Source: Chara braunii
Lineage: Eukaryota > Streptophyta > Charophyceae > Charales > Characeae
Direction: 5' to 3'
Length of the DNA: 29,114 nt
Assembly: GCA_003427395.1 (NCBI GenBank)
Contig: BFEA01000179.1
Coordinates: forward strand, 35,536 to 64,649
Part shown: in pieces, positions 1 to 8,080 of the stretch
How positions within the stretch are numbered: position 1 is the first letter of the stretch
How the letters are laid out: each line of letters starts with the position of its first letter
Notes under the pieces: generated by a model
Told to the model about the DNA's origin: nothing
The model's input: the letters and a program-made list of their open reading frames with translations, nothing else
Databases searched by the model: none
Translations under genes and position numbers: made by a program

Positions 1-40
<40 letters not shown>
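1..40. repeat. (CA)20 microsatellite at window start
   Basis: Perfect CA dinucleotide run occupying the first 40 bases. The window also ends in (CA)n, which suggests that assembly stopped at microsatellites on both sides. Confidence 0.98.
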
Positions 41-43
<3 letters not shown>

Positions 44-53
44 AGCATGATGG

Positions 54-231
54 CCAATACCGTCCTTCTGTAGGCGATCACAAGGGTGGCGATGAGACGT
101 TACGGATCAATGACGTCCCCATCTTAAAAAAAAAAAAAAAAAAAAAAGGACTGCGCCGATCACAAGCATGGATGACCAACAACGTCCTTCTGTAGACAAT
201 CACAAGCATGATGATGAGACGTCATGGATCA
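54..231. repeat. Imperfect 56-bp direct repeat pair with poly-A between
   Basis: Two 56-bp copies at 54-109 and 176-231 match at about 46 of 56 positions; both contain CGTCCTTCTGTAG and GATGAGACGT. A 22-base poly-A tract (126-147) lies between them. No coding signal is seen, and the origin is unknown. Confidence 0.8.
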
Positions 232-1222
232 GATGCAAAATTTCGTCGCACTATTTTTTTTTTTTTGGCACTATATATATATGTCATCAATCAATCAATC
301 ATGATTCATGAGATCACTAGGACGTTATTGATCGGATGATTGTGATCTCCTCCTCCTCCTCATCATCATCATGAACTTTCAGCGTCAAAGAAGTCGGGAT
401 TAGCATGTTTCCCCATTTTCGTAATCGCGATCCCGATCCTGATCTTCAGTAGCCTCACCGAACCATGACATACCTTCTGTGTACTCTAAGATCTTATCTG
501 GATCTTACCCAAATCAAATCTACTAGATCCCGATCCAAATCCTAATCTTATCCAGATCCAATCCAGATCTTATCCACATCTTATCCAGATCAGATCTAAT
601 CCAGGTCTCATCCATGGAATAGAACTAACTCTGTGGTGGTCATGGGGGGTTGAGGGAGAGGGGGGGAAGTCGACAAGAGAAGGGCAACGCGGGTGAGGGA
701 TTCGCATGTGTGTTCATGCTCGGAGTGTTTAAGAGAAAGGCGCATAAGGAGTTTTGAGCCTCGCAGTGCTATGGAGCTCTTGGGGGGATGGGTGTGATAT
801 CTGTTAGTGCCTCCGCTCATTTGAGTTTGGTCACACTAAAGTGAGTCAGTAAAGTGCATGGCGTGCTGGCGATAGAGAGCAGAAGGCAGAAGCGACGACG
901 GTCGGGCGCGCCCCTGAAGAGAGGGCGTTAGATGCGAGAGCGGAGAAGGGGTTTTGCGTTTGCAGACCCAATATGTGGAGTCGGTGTTTTCGATGATCAG
1001 CTTGGTGTGTATCTTTTGGGACTGTGCTTTGTTGGTTCAATTGCCATTGAGAATGGGCAACCAGACGGTGGCCAGCTCTCTTTGTGAAAAAAAAAAAAAA
1101 AAAAAACAAACAAACAAAAAAAAAAAAAAACACTTTGTAGATGAGCTTGTTCTAAGCTCATCTATCATCATCGATTATCTGTTCCGAGCCCTCTACCGTC
1201 TTCCCACAAATAGAACTAACTC
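232..1222. other. Gene-free stretch: GATCC-rich array, poly-A tracts, short hairpin
   Basis: No recognisable gene. At about 488-613 there is a degenerate array of GATC-containing units (ATCCAGATCTTATCC-like). Two poly-A tracts lie at 1087-1106 and 1116-1130. A perfect 11-bp inverted repeat, TAGATGAGCTT and its complement with a 5-base loop, lies at 1138-1164. The 17-mer AATAGAACTAACTCTGT occurs at both 618-634 and 1209-1225, so the two sites probably share ancestry. Open frames here are short, compositionally odd and unlike known proteins. Confidence 0.6.
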
Positions 1223-1224
1223 TG

Positions 1225-1503
1225 TACGGTCGATATCGCTGTATCTGGTCTGACGGTTGTCCCAAATACAGCTACAATGGTCGTACGTTCTGTTCGGTGG
1301 AAGACGGTAAAATTACCTTCTCGCTGATCTTCTCGCTGACGGACCAAGTAAGATGTCTACGCCCTTTGTGTGTGGAGAAAAGCAGTGAGTGCCGCAACCC
1401 TTAGACTCAGTAGCACGATCTGGGTCGTGTTTCTCAGCATGCTTTGAGACTACCATCTTCCCCCGAATACAACGTACGGTCATTATCGTTGTATCTAGAC
1501 TGA
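1225..1503. repeat. Dispersed 29-bp direct repeat (1225-1253 and 1475-1503)
   Basis: The sequence TACGGTC..TATCG.TGTATCT..(T/A)CTGA occurs at 1225-1253 and again at 1475-1503, with about 24 of 29 bases matching. CATGCTTTGAG is likewise shared between about 1437 and 1659. The block from 1225 to 1850 is therefore built from reiterated short modules. Confidence 0.6.
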
Positions 1504-1522
1504 AAGATGCCTCGAATGCACA

Positions 1523-1790
1523 GTTGCTTCCAGCGTTTTCCGTATGAGCTGCTTCCCGCGTTTTCCGTATGAGCTGCTTTCCCGCGTTTTCCGCATGAGC
1601 TGCTTCCCGCGTTTTCCTTTTGACGAGGATACTAAGATCTCGTTCGATCATCTCAGAGCATGCTTTGAGGCCAGTTTTTAATATTGTTCCCGCCTTTTTC
1701 TGCGTGAGGATTTCCTCAAAACACGTTGCTTCCCGCCTATTCTGCATGAGGCTTTTCAGGATATGTTGCTTTCCGCGTTTCCCGCAGAGG
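1523..1790. repeat. 25-bp tandem repeat, four copies plus degenerate copies
   Basis: Four head-to-tail units of GCTGCTTCCCGCGTTTTCC plus GTATGA lie at 1523-1547, 1548-1572, 1573-1598 (one extra T) and 1599-1623. Diverged copies follow at about 1722-1790. The unit is not a multiple of three, so a coding role is unlikely, although a 205-codon minus-strand frame (1313-1930) happens to run through it. AAGATCTCG.TCG followed by CATCTCAG also repeats at about 1635 and 1810. Confidence 0.85.
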
Positions 1791-1934
1791 ATTTTCAGAG
1801 GACGTAATAAGATCTCGGTCGGACATCTCAGGGGCCAAGTCCCACAAGCAGTGTCGAGTTTCGTCAAATCCTGAATCTGGACGTCTTTGTGGAGATGTGC
1901 TGGTGAGGAAACGCAAGAGCCCCTAACCAAAACG

Positions 1935-2257
1935 CATTCATCATCTAGCTGCCCTCCCTCCTCCCCCGCGCTCTCACAGCCCTTGACATCCTCGACATCC
2001 TCTCCCTATATTCCTCCCCTACTGCCGGGTTTTCTCATCCCTCTCCCCATCCACGACCTCATCGCCAGATGGCGTGCTCTGCTTTCTTCATCTCCCCTCC
2101 TCTCAATCTTCACCGCCCTAATTAAAGGGGGAGGCTATTCTTCTGGATCTCACTCGGGACTATCGTTGGTTGAGCCAACAGGAGGAGCTGCTACTGCGAA
2201 GTTGAAAATAGCAACTGCTCCTCTCTCTCTCGAATCATTCATCATCTAGCTGCCCTC
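1935..2257. repeat. 22-bp direct repeat beside CT tracts
   Basis: CATTCATCATCTAGCTGCCC plus TC is identical at 1935-1956 and 2236-2257. Both copies run into CT-rich sequence. The segment between is pyrimidine-rich and has no convincing gene. Confidence 0.8.
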
Positions 2258-2344
2258 TCTCTCTCTCTCTCTCTCTCTCGTCCGTAGCAAGTGACCCGTT
2301 CCCCCGTTCTTCTATGCCCCGTCGGCCTCTCTCTCTCTCTCTCC

Positions 2345-2386
<42 letters not shown>
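2255..2386. repeat. (CT)n and compound (CT)n(CA)n microsatellites
   Basis: (CT)n lies at 2255-2279. A compound run at about 2327-2386 starts as CT and switches to CA. Confidence 0.95.
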
Positions 2387-2390
<4 letters not shown>

Positions 2391-2487
2391 ATGTATCTGA
2401 TGCTTATCACGGCGTCGGCGAATTTTTTTATTTTTTTTTTTGTTTTGATTCTTGTTCTTCTTACATTCGATGACCCTGGCTCGGTAA

Positions 2488-2556
2488 AACTGGGCAAAAC
2501 TCGGTGCGCAGTGAAGAGGCGCTGTCCAACTCGGCAAAACTCGGTGGGCAGTGAAG
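2488..2556. repeat. 29-bp tandem-like repeat pair, 40-bp period
   Basis: Copies at 2488-2516 and 2528-2556 differ at two of 29 bases; both contain GGCAAAACTCGGTG and end in GCAGTGAAG. A separate 19-bp exact pair, TTGCGTTCTTCTCTGGGCA, lies at 2700-2718 and 2731-2749. Confidence 0.85.
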
Positions 2557-2612
2557 TTCGATGATCTTTTCATCGATCATTGAATGCAGTCAATCAATCT
2601 TTTGAATCCAGT

Positions 2613-2613
<1 letters not shown>

Positions 2614-2667
<54 letters not shown>
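2614..2667. repeat. (GA)n microsatellite
   Basis: About 27 uninterrupted AG units. Confidence 0.97.
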
Positions 2668-2670
<3 letters not shown>

Positions 2671-2811
2671 TTACGAAGAGTTGACTGGGAACTGCATGTT
2701 TGCGTTCTTCTCTGGGCAAGGCGCAGAGGATTGCGTTCTTCTCTGGGCAGGTGGAAGTAGCATGAGTGCTTTGAGGAATGTATCTGGCCAGTATGTGAGG
2801 ACTGTGAGACC

Positions 2812-3120
2812 AGATCAGATCTCGTCGGATCTGATCAGATCTGATCAAACCAGATCAGATCTGATCTGATCTGATCAGATCTGATCAAACCAGATCAGAT
2901 CTGATCTGATCTGATCTGATCTGATCAGATCTATGAAAAAAAAACAAAAAAAAAAAGCCTCCACCCTTCCCAATCTGATCCAATCTGGTCAGACCACATC
3001 AGATCTCATCAGATCAGATCAGATGTGATCGAACCAGATGAGATGTGATCAGAGCAGATCAGATCTCATCATATCGGATTAGACAAGATAAGATCTGATC
3101 AGAGTAGGTCAGATGTGATT
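2812..3120. repeat. GATC-pentamer satellite (GATCT/GATCA)n
   Basis: Dense array of 5-bp units alternating GATCT and GATCA, with AAACC interruptions recurring about every 38-40 bp between 2838 and 2915. It is split by an A-rich segment (about 2936-2956) and continues in degenerate form to about 3120. AGATCT, TGATCA and GATC are all self-complementary, so either strand can fold on itself in many registers. Confidence 0.9.
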
Positions 3121-3452
3121 GCTTTACTGCTCATGAGGGAGGAGCTGACTGCGACTCGGTGTGTGCACGGTGTGTTGTTGTGCTCCTGCAGGTTCCAATG
3201 GTGATGGCAAACTAGCTGCTGTAGTTTCTACTTTGGTGGGAGTGCTTCATGCCCAAGGGTTGTCGGAATCTATGGTTCTGGACCCGGATTGATCACTCTT
3301 TTTTACCAATTCATGCCTTAATAAGCAGCGATTCAGTCAATTCAGTGTTGTTGTTCAAGTGAAATTATCTTTATTGTCCTTAAAGCTCAATTCTAGAATC
3401 TCAGCACTGTCCCGATTATCTTTAGTGCCCTCTTCGAATTCAGTGTCTNTNG
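3121..3452. other. Gene-free flank upstream of the hAT transposase
   Basis: I see no gene, clear terminal inverted repeat or 8-bp target duplication here. It probably holds the 5' part and promoter of the hAT element. Ambiguous bases (N) lie at 3449 and 3451, just before the first ATG-led frame, and more follow at 3491, 3517 and 3562. The base calls around the start codon are therefore uncertain. Confidence 0.4.
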
Positions 3453-3830
3453 ATGGAGCCTCTTGTGAGTGAGGGGTTCGGGTCATCGGANGAATCAGAC
3501 CGGTCTGACCCGAAACNTGATACAACAGTAAACGAGCAGAATAAGAGCAGTGGAACAGCAGNCTCTTCCTCCACGACCACTGATATGAAACGTTTCAAAG
3601 TGCTCGTCCAAACAGCGCTTAGAAAAGGAGGAACCAACCCTCCGTATACGTTAAGAGAGGAGAATGGAAATGTTTCTCAGATTTGGAAATCTTTTGGTCA
3701 TGTGTGTTCTGCTGATGGTGCTCCCATACGGGAGCACAACAGCGCATATGTGGCCTGCATTTAGAGTCTACGCGTATAGCTCCGCACACGGGACAAGCAC
3801 TTTGCGACAACACACTCGTCGCAAGGAGCC
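3453..3830 (+). pseudogene. BED zinc-finger N-terminus of the hAT transposase, split by frameshift
   Basis: The first ATG-led frame (3453-3764) begins with an acidic, Ser-rich stretch. It reaches the BED hallmark Trp (IWKSF, residue 78) and then AYVACI, where the Cys at 3756-3758 is a likely zinc ligand. It stops at TAG 3762-3764. The finger's His half, SSAHGTSTLRQHT, continues in the next frame at about 3777-3815. Ambiguous bases at 3491, 3517 and 3562 each make a residue unreadable. In this family BED fingers bind the transposon ends. Confidence 0.8.
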
Positions 3831-4249
3831 GGAAGGAGCAGGCCTCATGCGCCTATTTGCGACTTCCGCAGAGCCCACATTGGCTCAAAAAAAACAGGAT
3901 GGCAAAAAAGACCGCCATGTGGTGCTGCAAAGATTTGCGGCCCTTCAATGTGGTAGCCGACGAGGGTTTTATAGACGTTGTGCAAGAAGCGTATGACATG
4001 GGCGCAGCTGTGGGCAAGGCTATGCAGATGGGAAAGGTGATCCCGGTCCCCAACACTGTCAAACGCCGTGTTCTCGCGACAGCATCCTCTGCCCGTGAAA
4101 AGGTGAAAGAGCAGGTGAAGAAACATTTCGATGACGGTGTGCATGCAGGCTTTACAACGGGCATGTGGACTGATGAAGTGAAAAAAAATTCGTTTTTGTC
4201 CGTTACCATGCATTATATCGATATCAATTTCAAATTGAATGTGTGCAAT

Positions 4250-4477
4250 TTAATCCATTTATGATTTATATAACTTTGACATGTTTCTTTTGCCATTTTC
4301 TGAATTATTTGATTGTTTTGTGGATTAGTATTTACAAATAATATATGACCATTTGAACGAATTATATACTCAATGAAATTACAAGCTCTTCGTAAATAAA
4401 GAAGTGTTCTTTCTAAATCAATAATAGCAATTTCATTTCGTAATCCGTACAGATATGGCTGAAAGTCTGAAGTAGGT
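4250..4477 (-). pseudogene. rps2: Mitochondrial rps2 fragment (NUMT) inserted in the hAT transposase
   Basis: The minus strand from about 4473 to 4252 reads without a stop as the N-terminal third of ribosomal protein S2 in its plant-mitochondrial form. It contains TSDFQPYLYGLRNEIAIIDL, then ERTLLYLRRACNFIEYI, GHILFVNTNPQ, and ends at SYINHKWI, just where bacterial-type S2 would continue into a GG.LTN motif. S2 is a small-subunit ribosomal protein. The piece is AT-rich, unlike the flanking transposase, and the transposase resumes in the same frame on either side (..CN at 4247, VAFHEETHTG at 4478), so about 228 bp entered cleanly. It has no start codon, no C-terminus and no reason to be expressed. 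The alternatives, an intron or random AT-rich sequence, do not explain about 75 codons of S2-like protein. Junctions are accurate to a few bases. Confidence 0.85.
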
Positions 4478-4810
4478 GTAGCGTTCCACGAGGAAACGCA
4501 TACTGGGCCAGCTGCTCTCAAGGCATTTCAAGAGTGCCTTCATGAGTTCAGCTGTGAAGATGCAGCAAAATGTGTGGTTTGCACCGACAGCGGGTCAAAC
4601 ATGGCCGCAGCTAAGGGCATCCGAAAAGTGTACAAGTGGATGGCCTGTGCGGATCACAAAATAGCGACCGTGCTCACGACAATATTCAACAAAACCACAA
4701 CAACAACGGACGGAGTTCGGTCTGCACCGTTCTACAGGTATCATGAGTTCGCACCGCACCTGTATTAAATGATCGACAACTGCAAAGAGCTGGTGCGGTA
4801 TTTCAAATAG

Positions 4811-5866
4811 GCGAACCTGCAGAACAGCCTAAGTAAAACGCTCAAGCAGGAAAATGTGACACGGTGGAACTCATTGTTGATTTCCCTGAATAGCGTTTTG
4901 GATAGCTATGACGAAGTCACAGCTGTCCTCGCTAGGCTTGCCAACACTAATAGGCAGGCCAATAAACAATTCCTCATCACACAAATTGACAAGAACTCGC
5001 TTGCGGAGCTCACAAGGTTCTTGAAATGGTTTCAGATTGCCACCCTGAGGCTGGAGCAGTATTTGGAACCGACGCTACACCTTGTGGCTTTCGAGCGCAG
5101 TGCTCTGATGGAGTACTGCAAACCATGCCATGAGCCATACAACGGTGAGGACGCTGATGGTAATAAGTTTACTATCCCATCAGATTCGGAAGACATCATC
5201 GCCATCAAGATGCTAACGAAGGATGTGTTGCAGGAGAAATGGATTGTGGAAGATCTGCATATTGCTGCAGCTTTACTTGATCCTCAACAGAAGGACAGGT
5301 TGGACCGTTTTGGTTTTTCGGAAGGCCAGATTGAGCGAGGAAAGAACTGTTTGATAGAGATCATGCAGAATGTGAAAGACACAAGTGCTGAAGCAAGTGA
5401 ACAACCTGCAGCAGCGGAGGGAAAGCGGCCAGCGAAACGAAGGAAGAAAGCGCCTACAAGAGAAGTCCCCGACGAGTTAACGTTGTGCGGCACAGATGAA
5501 GATGAGGACGAGGAACTGCCCATCGCTTCCATGAGACCCCTGACGTTGATACAACGCGTGAAGGAGTTGGAATTCTACTTTGGCTTGAAGCTGACGAAAG
5601 ACGAGAAGAAGAAGTTCGACATATTAGTGTGGTGGAAGGTGAAGGGGACAGTTGCAAAGAATGCAGAGGACCAGTTGCTGATCACACCTCCACCGATCAT
5701 GGCGCGTGCTGCTCGAGCAATCCTGTGTGTTCCTGCGTCGAGTTCCAAGAGCGAGTGCAATTTCTCAGACGCAGGAAACACTGTCACAAAAAAAAGAAAC
5801 CAGCTCAATCCATTCGTGGTGGATAGTGTCCTTTTTGTTCGTTCCAACTATGATGTGCTGAACTGA
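4811..5866 (+). CDS. hAT transposase C-terminal part: insertion helices plus hATC dimerisation domain
   Basis: This is the longest open part of the dead transposase, open from just after the TAG at 4808-4810. It has no ATG start: the frame merely opens, and GTG 4856 is an internal Val. Counting from 4856: TRWNS at residues 2-6, AAALLDPQQK at 137-146 (the hAT ..LLDP..K motif), a basic nuclear-localisation-like run GKRPAKRRKK at 189-198, an acidic patch DEDEDEE at 214-220, then the hATC core with ILVWWK (257-261), PPIMARAARAIL, CVPASSSKSE (291-300) and R314. The Glu in SSSKSE sits where hAT proteins keep a conserved acidic residue. It ends in LFVRSNYDVLN, typical for the family. Without the N-terminal catalytic part this fragment could at most dimerise. 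Confidence 0.85.
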   Translation, partial: ANLQNSLSKTLKQENVTRWNSLLISLNSVLDSYDEVTAVLARLANTNRQANKQFLITQIDKNSLAELTRFLKWFQIATLRLEQYLEPTLHLVAFERSALMEYCKPCHEPYNGEDADGNKFTIPSDSEDIIAIKMLTKDVLQEKWIVEDLHIAAALLDPQQKDRLDRFGFSEGQIERGKNCLIEIMQNVKDTSAEASEQPAAAEGKRPAKRRKKAPTREVPDELTLCGTDEDEDEELPIASMRPLTLIQRVKELEFYFGLKLTKDEKKKFDILVWWKVKGTVAKNAEDQLLITPPPIMARAARAILCVPASSSKSECNFSDAGNTVTKKRNQLNPFVVDSVLFVRSNYDVLN

Positions 5867-5868
5867 TG

Positions 5869-6440
5869 CAAATTTTCTACCTTTGGAGGCTAGATAGTTT
5901 GCTGGATTTCAGCCACGCTCACAGTGTTGTGGCTTTGCAGCATCATCCCTTCCGGCCGTTTGATGTCGACTTTCGGCCAATTAATGCAAGTTTTGTAGCT
6001 TTTGCAATCTTTTTTTTTTTGTCGCGTGTGGCGTTTTTTTCACATTCCAAATTTCTCACTTTTCCATGAAGCCATCACTTTTTCTCGCAAGGGTGAATTT
6101 GATCTCTTTTCCTTTTGTTTTATTTTTTGTTTTTTTTAATTTTCGGATTATTTTCAAATGCGTGTACCCTTGTCCATGTAATATTTATGTCTGACAATGT
6201 GTGTGTGTGTGTGCAAGTGTGTGTGTGTGTGAAGAAGTGTATGTGTGAAATTGTGTGCGCGACAGACCAAGGGTTGTTGCATTTCCAGATGTTATACAAG
6301 TTGCATAGGCTGTTGTAGCATGGGATGCATCCATAACAGCATCAAAGTGACCAGATGTAACAATCGTTGCTCTTGCACGGCAGATGCTACAGCTCGGAAT
6401 TTTTATTTTTTTTAAAATCAGCACGCCAATCCTATGACGT
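5869..6440. other. hAT downstream flank, T-rich, with (GT)n
   Basis: No gene recognised. T-rich sequence at 6010-6140 is followed by an imperfect (TG)n at about 6198-6245. The 3' terminal inverted repeat of the hAT element is probably in or near this interval, but I could not match it to the 5' side. Confidence 0.4.
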
Positions 6441-6445
6441 CCAGG

Positions 6446-6905
6446 GGGTTTGGGACATTTGGCTGCGGTTCAGGACAATTAGGGGCGGTTAGGGGTGGTT
6501 AAAAAAAAATAGAGGCGGTTAGGGGCAGTTACGGGCGGCCAAGGACAGTTAGTGGCGGTTGAGGACAATTAGAGGCGGTTATTTGCGGTTAGGGAAGAGT
6601 GGGTTATGAGAATGGATGGTTACGGGTGGGTGCATACAACTATGGGTAGGTACAAGTGGGTATAGGTAAACCAAACATGGGTAAAGTAGGGTATGGGTGG
6701 TTAACAAATGGTTTGGGTTGAGGTGGCCATGGGTGGTTTTGAAAAAAAAAAATCATGGGTAGGTATGGCCAGTTACATGCTGAAGAGGTTCAGTTAGGGT
6801 AGGCTAGGGTATATCTTTTTTTTTTTTGGGGCAGTTGGAGATGGGTAAGGGTCTGGCAGGCCAGGTATGCAGTGGGTATGGGTGGTTGGTTTTCGAAGAG
6901 TGCAT
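6446..6905. repeat. Degenerate G-rich minisatellite (GGTTAGGGGC-like)
   Basis: About 450 bp of diverged units around AGGGGCGGTT, AGGGGTGGTT and ATGGGTAGGTA, interrupted by three short A or T runs. G-runs of three or four lie on the plus strand throughout, with C-runs on the complement. It resembles a scrambled telomere-type repeat but lacks perfect TTTAGGG arrays. Confidence 0.75.
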
Positions 6906-7061
6906 GGTTAGGTTAGGTACAGGTACTCCAAAAAATCCTGGTTGCGAACTCTGCTGGCAAGTGATGCTCGATTATGGGGGAGGGGGCCGCCCTTCAAATC
7001 GGTAGGTGGTGTGGCAAATGTCAATGGACTGCTAGTTTGTGGGGTTGAGCTATTTGCAGTT

Positions 7062-7162
7062 ATGTTCAAGTGTGGGGAAGGGGGGGCTCTGCCCCCGCTT
7101 CCCCACACCCCCTTCCCCCCCATGTTGAAGTGGGGGTCGGTGAGGTCGAATGGTTAGATGTA
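7062..7162. repeat. GC-rich hairpin repeat, copy 1
   Basis: Starts ATGTTCAAGTGTGGGG and ends GGTCGAATGGTTAGATGTA. Inside, a G-run block (GGGGAAGGGGGGGCTC) is followed by complementary C-runs, giving a strong stem-loop. The same module recurs at 7851-7965, 789 bp downstream in the same orientation. Confidence 0.8.
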
Positions 7163-7850
7163 GAGTTCGTCTATGCTGAGAATTTGCCACCACCTCCAGA
7201 GGTGTTCGCATTTTTTTCCCCCTCTAAATCCACGACGTCACAGATTTTGAGTGAGTACATGGATGCGCATTGCACAACAGACCACTGCTTGCTCGAAGGG
7301 ATTGCCTTTCTCAGTTGAAAACAAAGTGGGGAATGGGTGAGTAACGCGCGGGAATCTAACAAATAGTTTGGGAAAAATCTGAAACAGACTAGATAGTCAA
7401 TTTAGCGTGATAGTCAAAGCTTTTAGCGCTGTTTGATGAGCCCGGGTAGTATTAGGTAGTTGGTTAGGTGCGATCAAGAACATCACAGACACATCCATTT
7501 GATGTATACCATATGGATGCATGTTGCATATCAGAAACAAAGCAACTTTCTGCATAACCAATGTCACACAGGTGAACATTCCATACATGAGACAAAAACG
7601 AAAATGCAACCGAACACTCTGGAAATGAGAAAAAAAGAAAATGTTGGACATAACCCACAGGGTCACAGGGTTGCGAGACGGAGGGGAAGGGGGTGTAGGC
7701 CCCCCTGTTCCCCCAGAACCGAACATCAGACTTGCTGCATGATGTATGCTCCATAGTTGATTGTGCATCACAGACAGAACTTTGTGCATGAAGGATGCTC
7801 TCTTGCTCTCTCTTCCTCTCTGGTGTTTTGAATTTGTTCATGGTTTAGGT
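7163..7850. other. Segment between the GC-rich hairpin repeats; no gene seen
   Basis: Overlapping short open frames on both strands look like chance. A further G-run/C-run hairpin with the same flavour lies at about 7678-7720 (GAGGGGAAGGGGGTG.AGGCCCCCCTGTTCCCCC). Together with the direct repeats at 7062 and 7851 this could be the body of a ~900-bp non-autonomous element with terminal direct repeats, but no insertion signature was found. Confidence 0.35.
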
Positions 7851-7965
7851 CATGTTCAAGTGTGGGGGAGGGGGGGCTCCACCCCCCCTCCCCCACACCC
7901 CCCTCCCCCACACCCCTCCCCCCGCATGTTGAAGGGTGGGGTGCTCAGGTCGAATGATAGATGTA
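7851..7965. repeat. GC-rich hairpin repeat, copy 2
   Basis: Second copy of the 7062-7162 module, starting CATGTTCAAGTGTGGGGGAG and ending AGGTCGAATGATAGATGTA. It has one extra CCCCCACACCC unit inside the C-rich half. Confidence 0.8.
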
Positions 7966-8000
7966 CAATTTTTTTCAAGTCGTAGATGTAGTTGGGTTGG

Positions 8001-8002
<2 letters not shown>

Positions 8003-8078
<76 letters not shown>
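8003..8078. repeat. Long (GA)n microsatellite
   Basis: About 38 perfect GA units. It creates long Arg-Glu or Leu-Ser shadow frames on both strands that are not genes. Confidence 0.98.

Positions 8079-8080
<2 letters not shown>

Larger units (their letters stand above)
3453..5868 (+). pseudogene. BED-type hAT transposase, broken
   Basis: Class II transposon gene. hAT transposases cut and paste DNA using an RNase H-like fold interrupted by a helical domain, with a C-terminal dimerisation (hATC) region. Domains appear in the normal order: BED zinc finger (about 3680-3830), first RNase H segment with DLRPFNVVADEGF and GMWTDE.KKNSFLSVT (3920-4220), second segment with VCTDSGSNM and the C..H motif MACADH (4478-4720), TRWNS (about 4859) and hATC to the TGA at 5864-5866. 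From about 3900 on, everything is in one frame. Breaks are a frameshift or stop at 3762 inside the BED finger, a second frameshift near the A-run at 3887-3894, in-frame TAA at 4766 and TAG at 4808 (both at positions where Gln CAA/CAG would fit, so C-to-T), and a ~228-bp mitochondrial insertion. The expected Asp before MWT is Gly (4160-4162). The family call is firm; inactivity is inferred from the breaks. Confidence 0.92.

Noticed and set aside
1313-1930. 205-codon minus-strand open frame
   Set aside because: Runs across a 25-bp non-triplet repeat, has no domain, and its repeat residues change frame between units.
4220-4478. Intron in the hAT transposase
   Set aside because: No GT-AG pair restores the frame, and the minus strand encodes rps2, so an organelle insertion explains it better.
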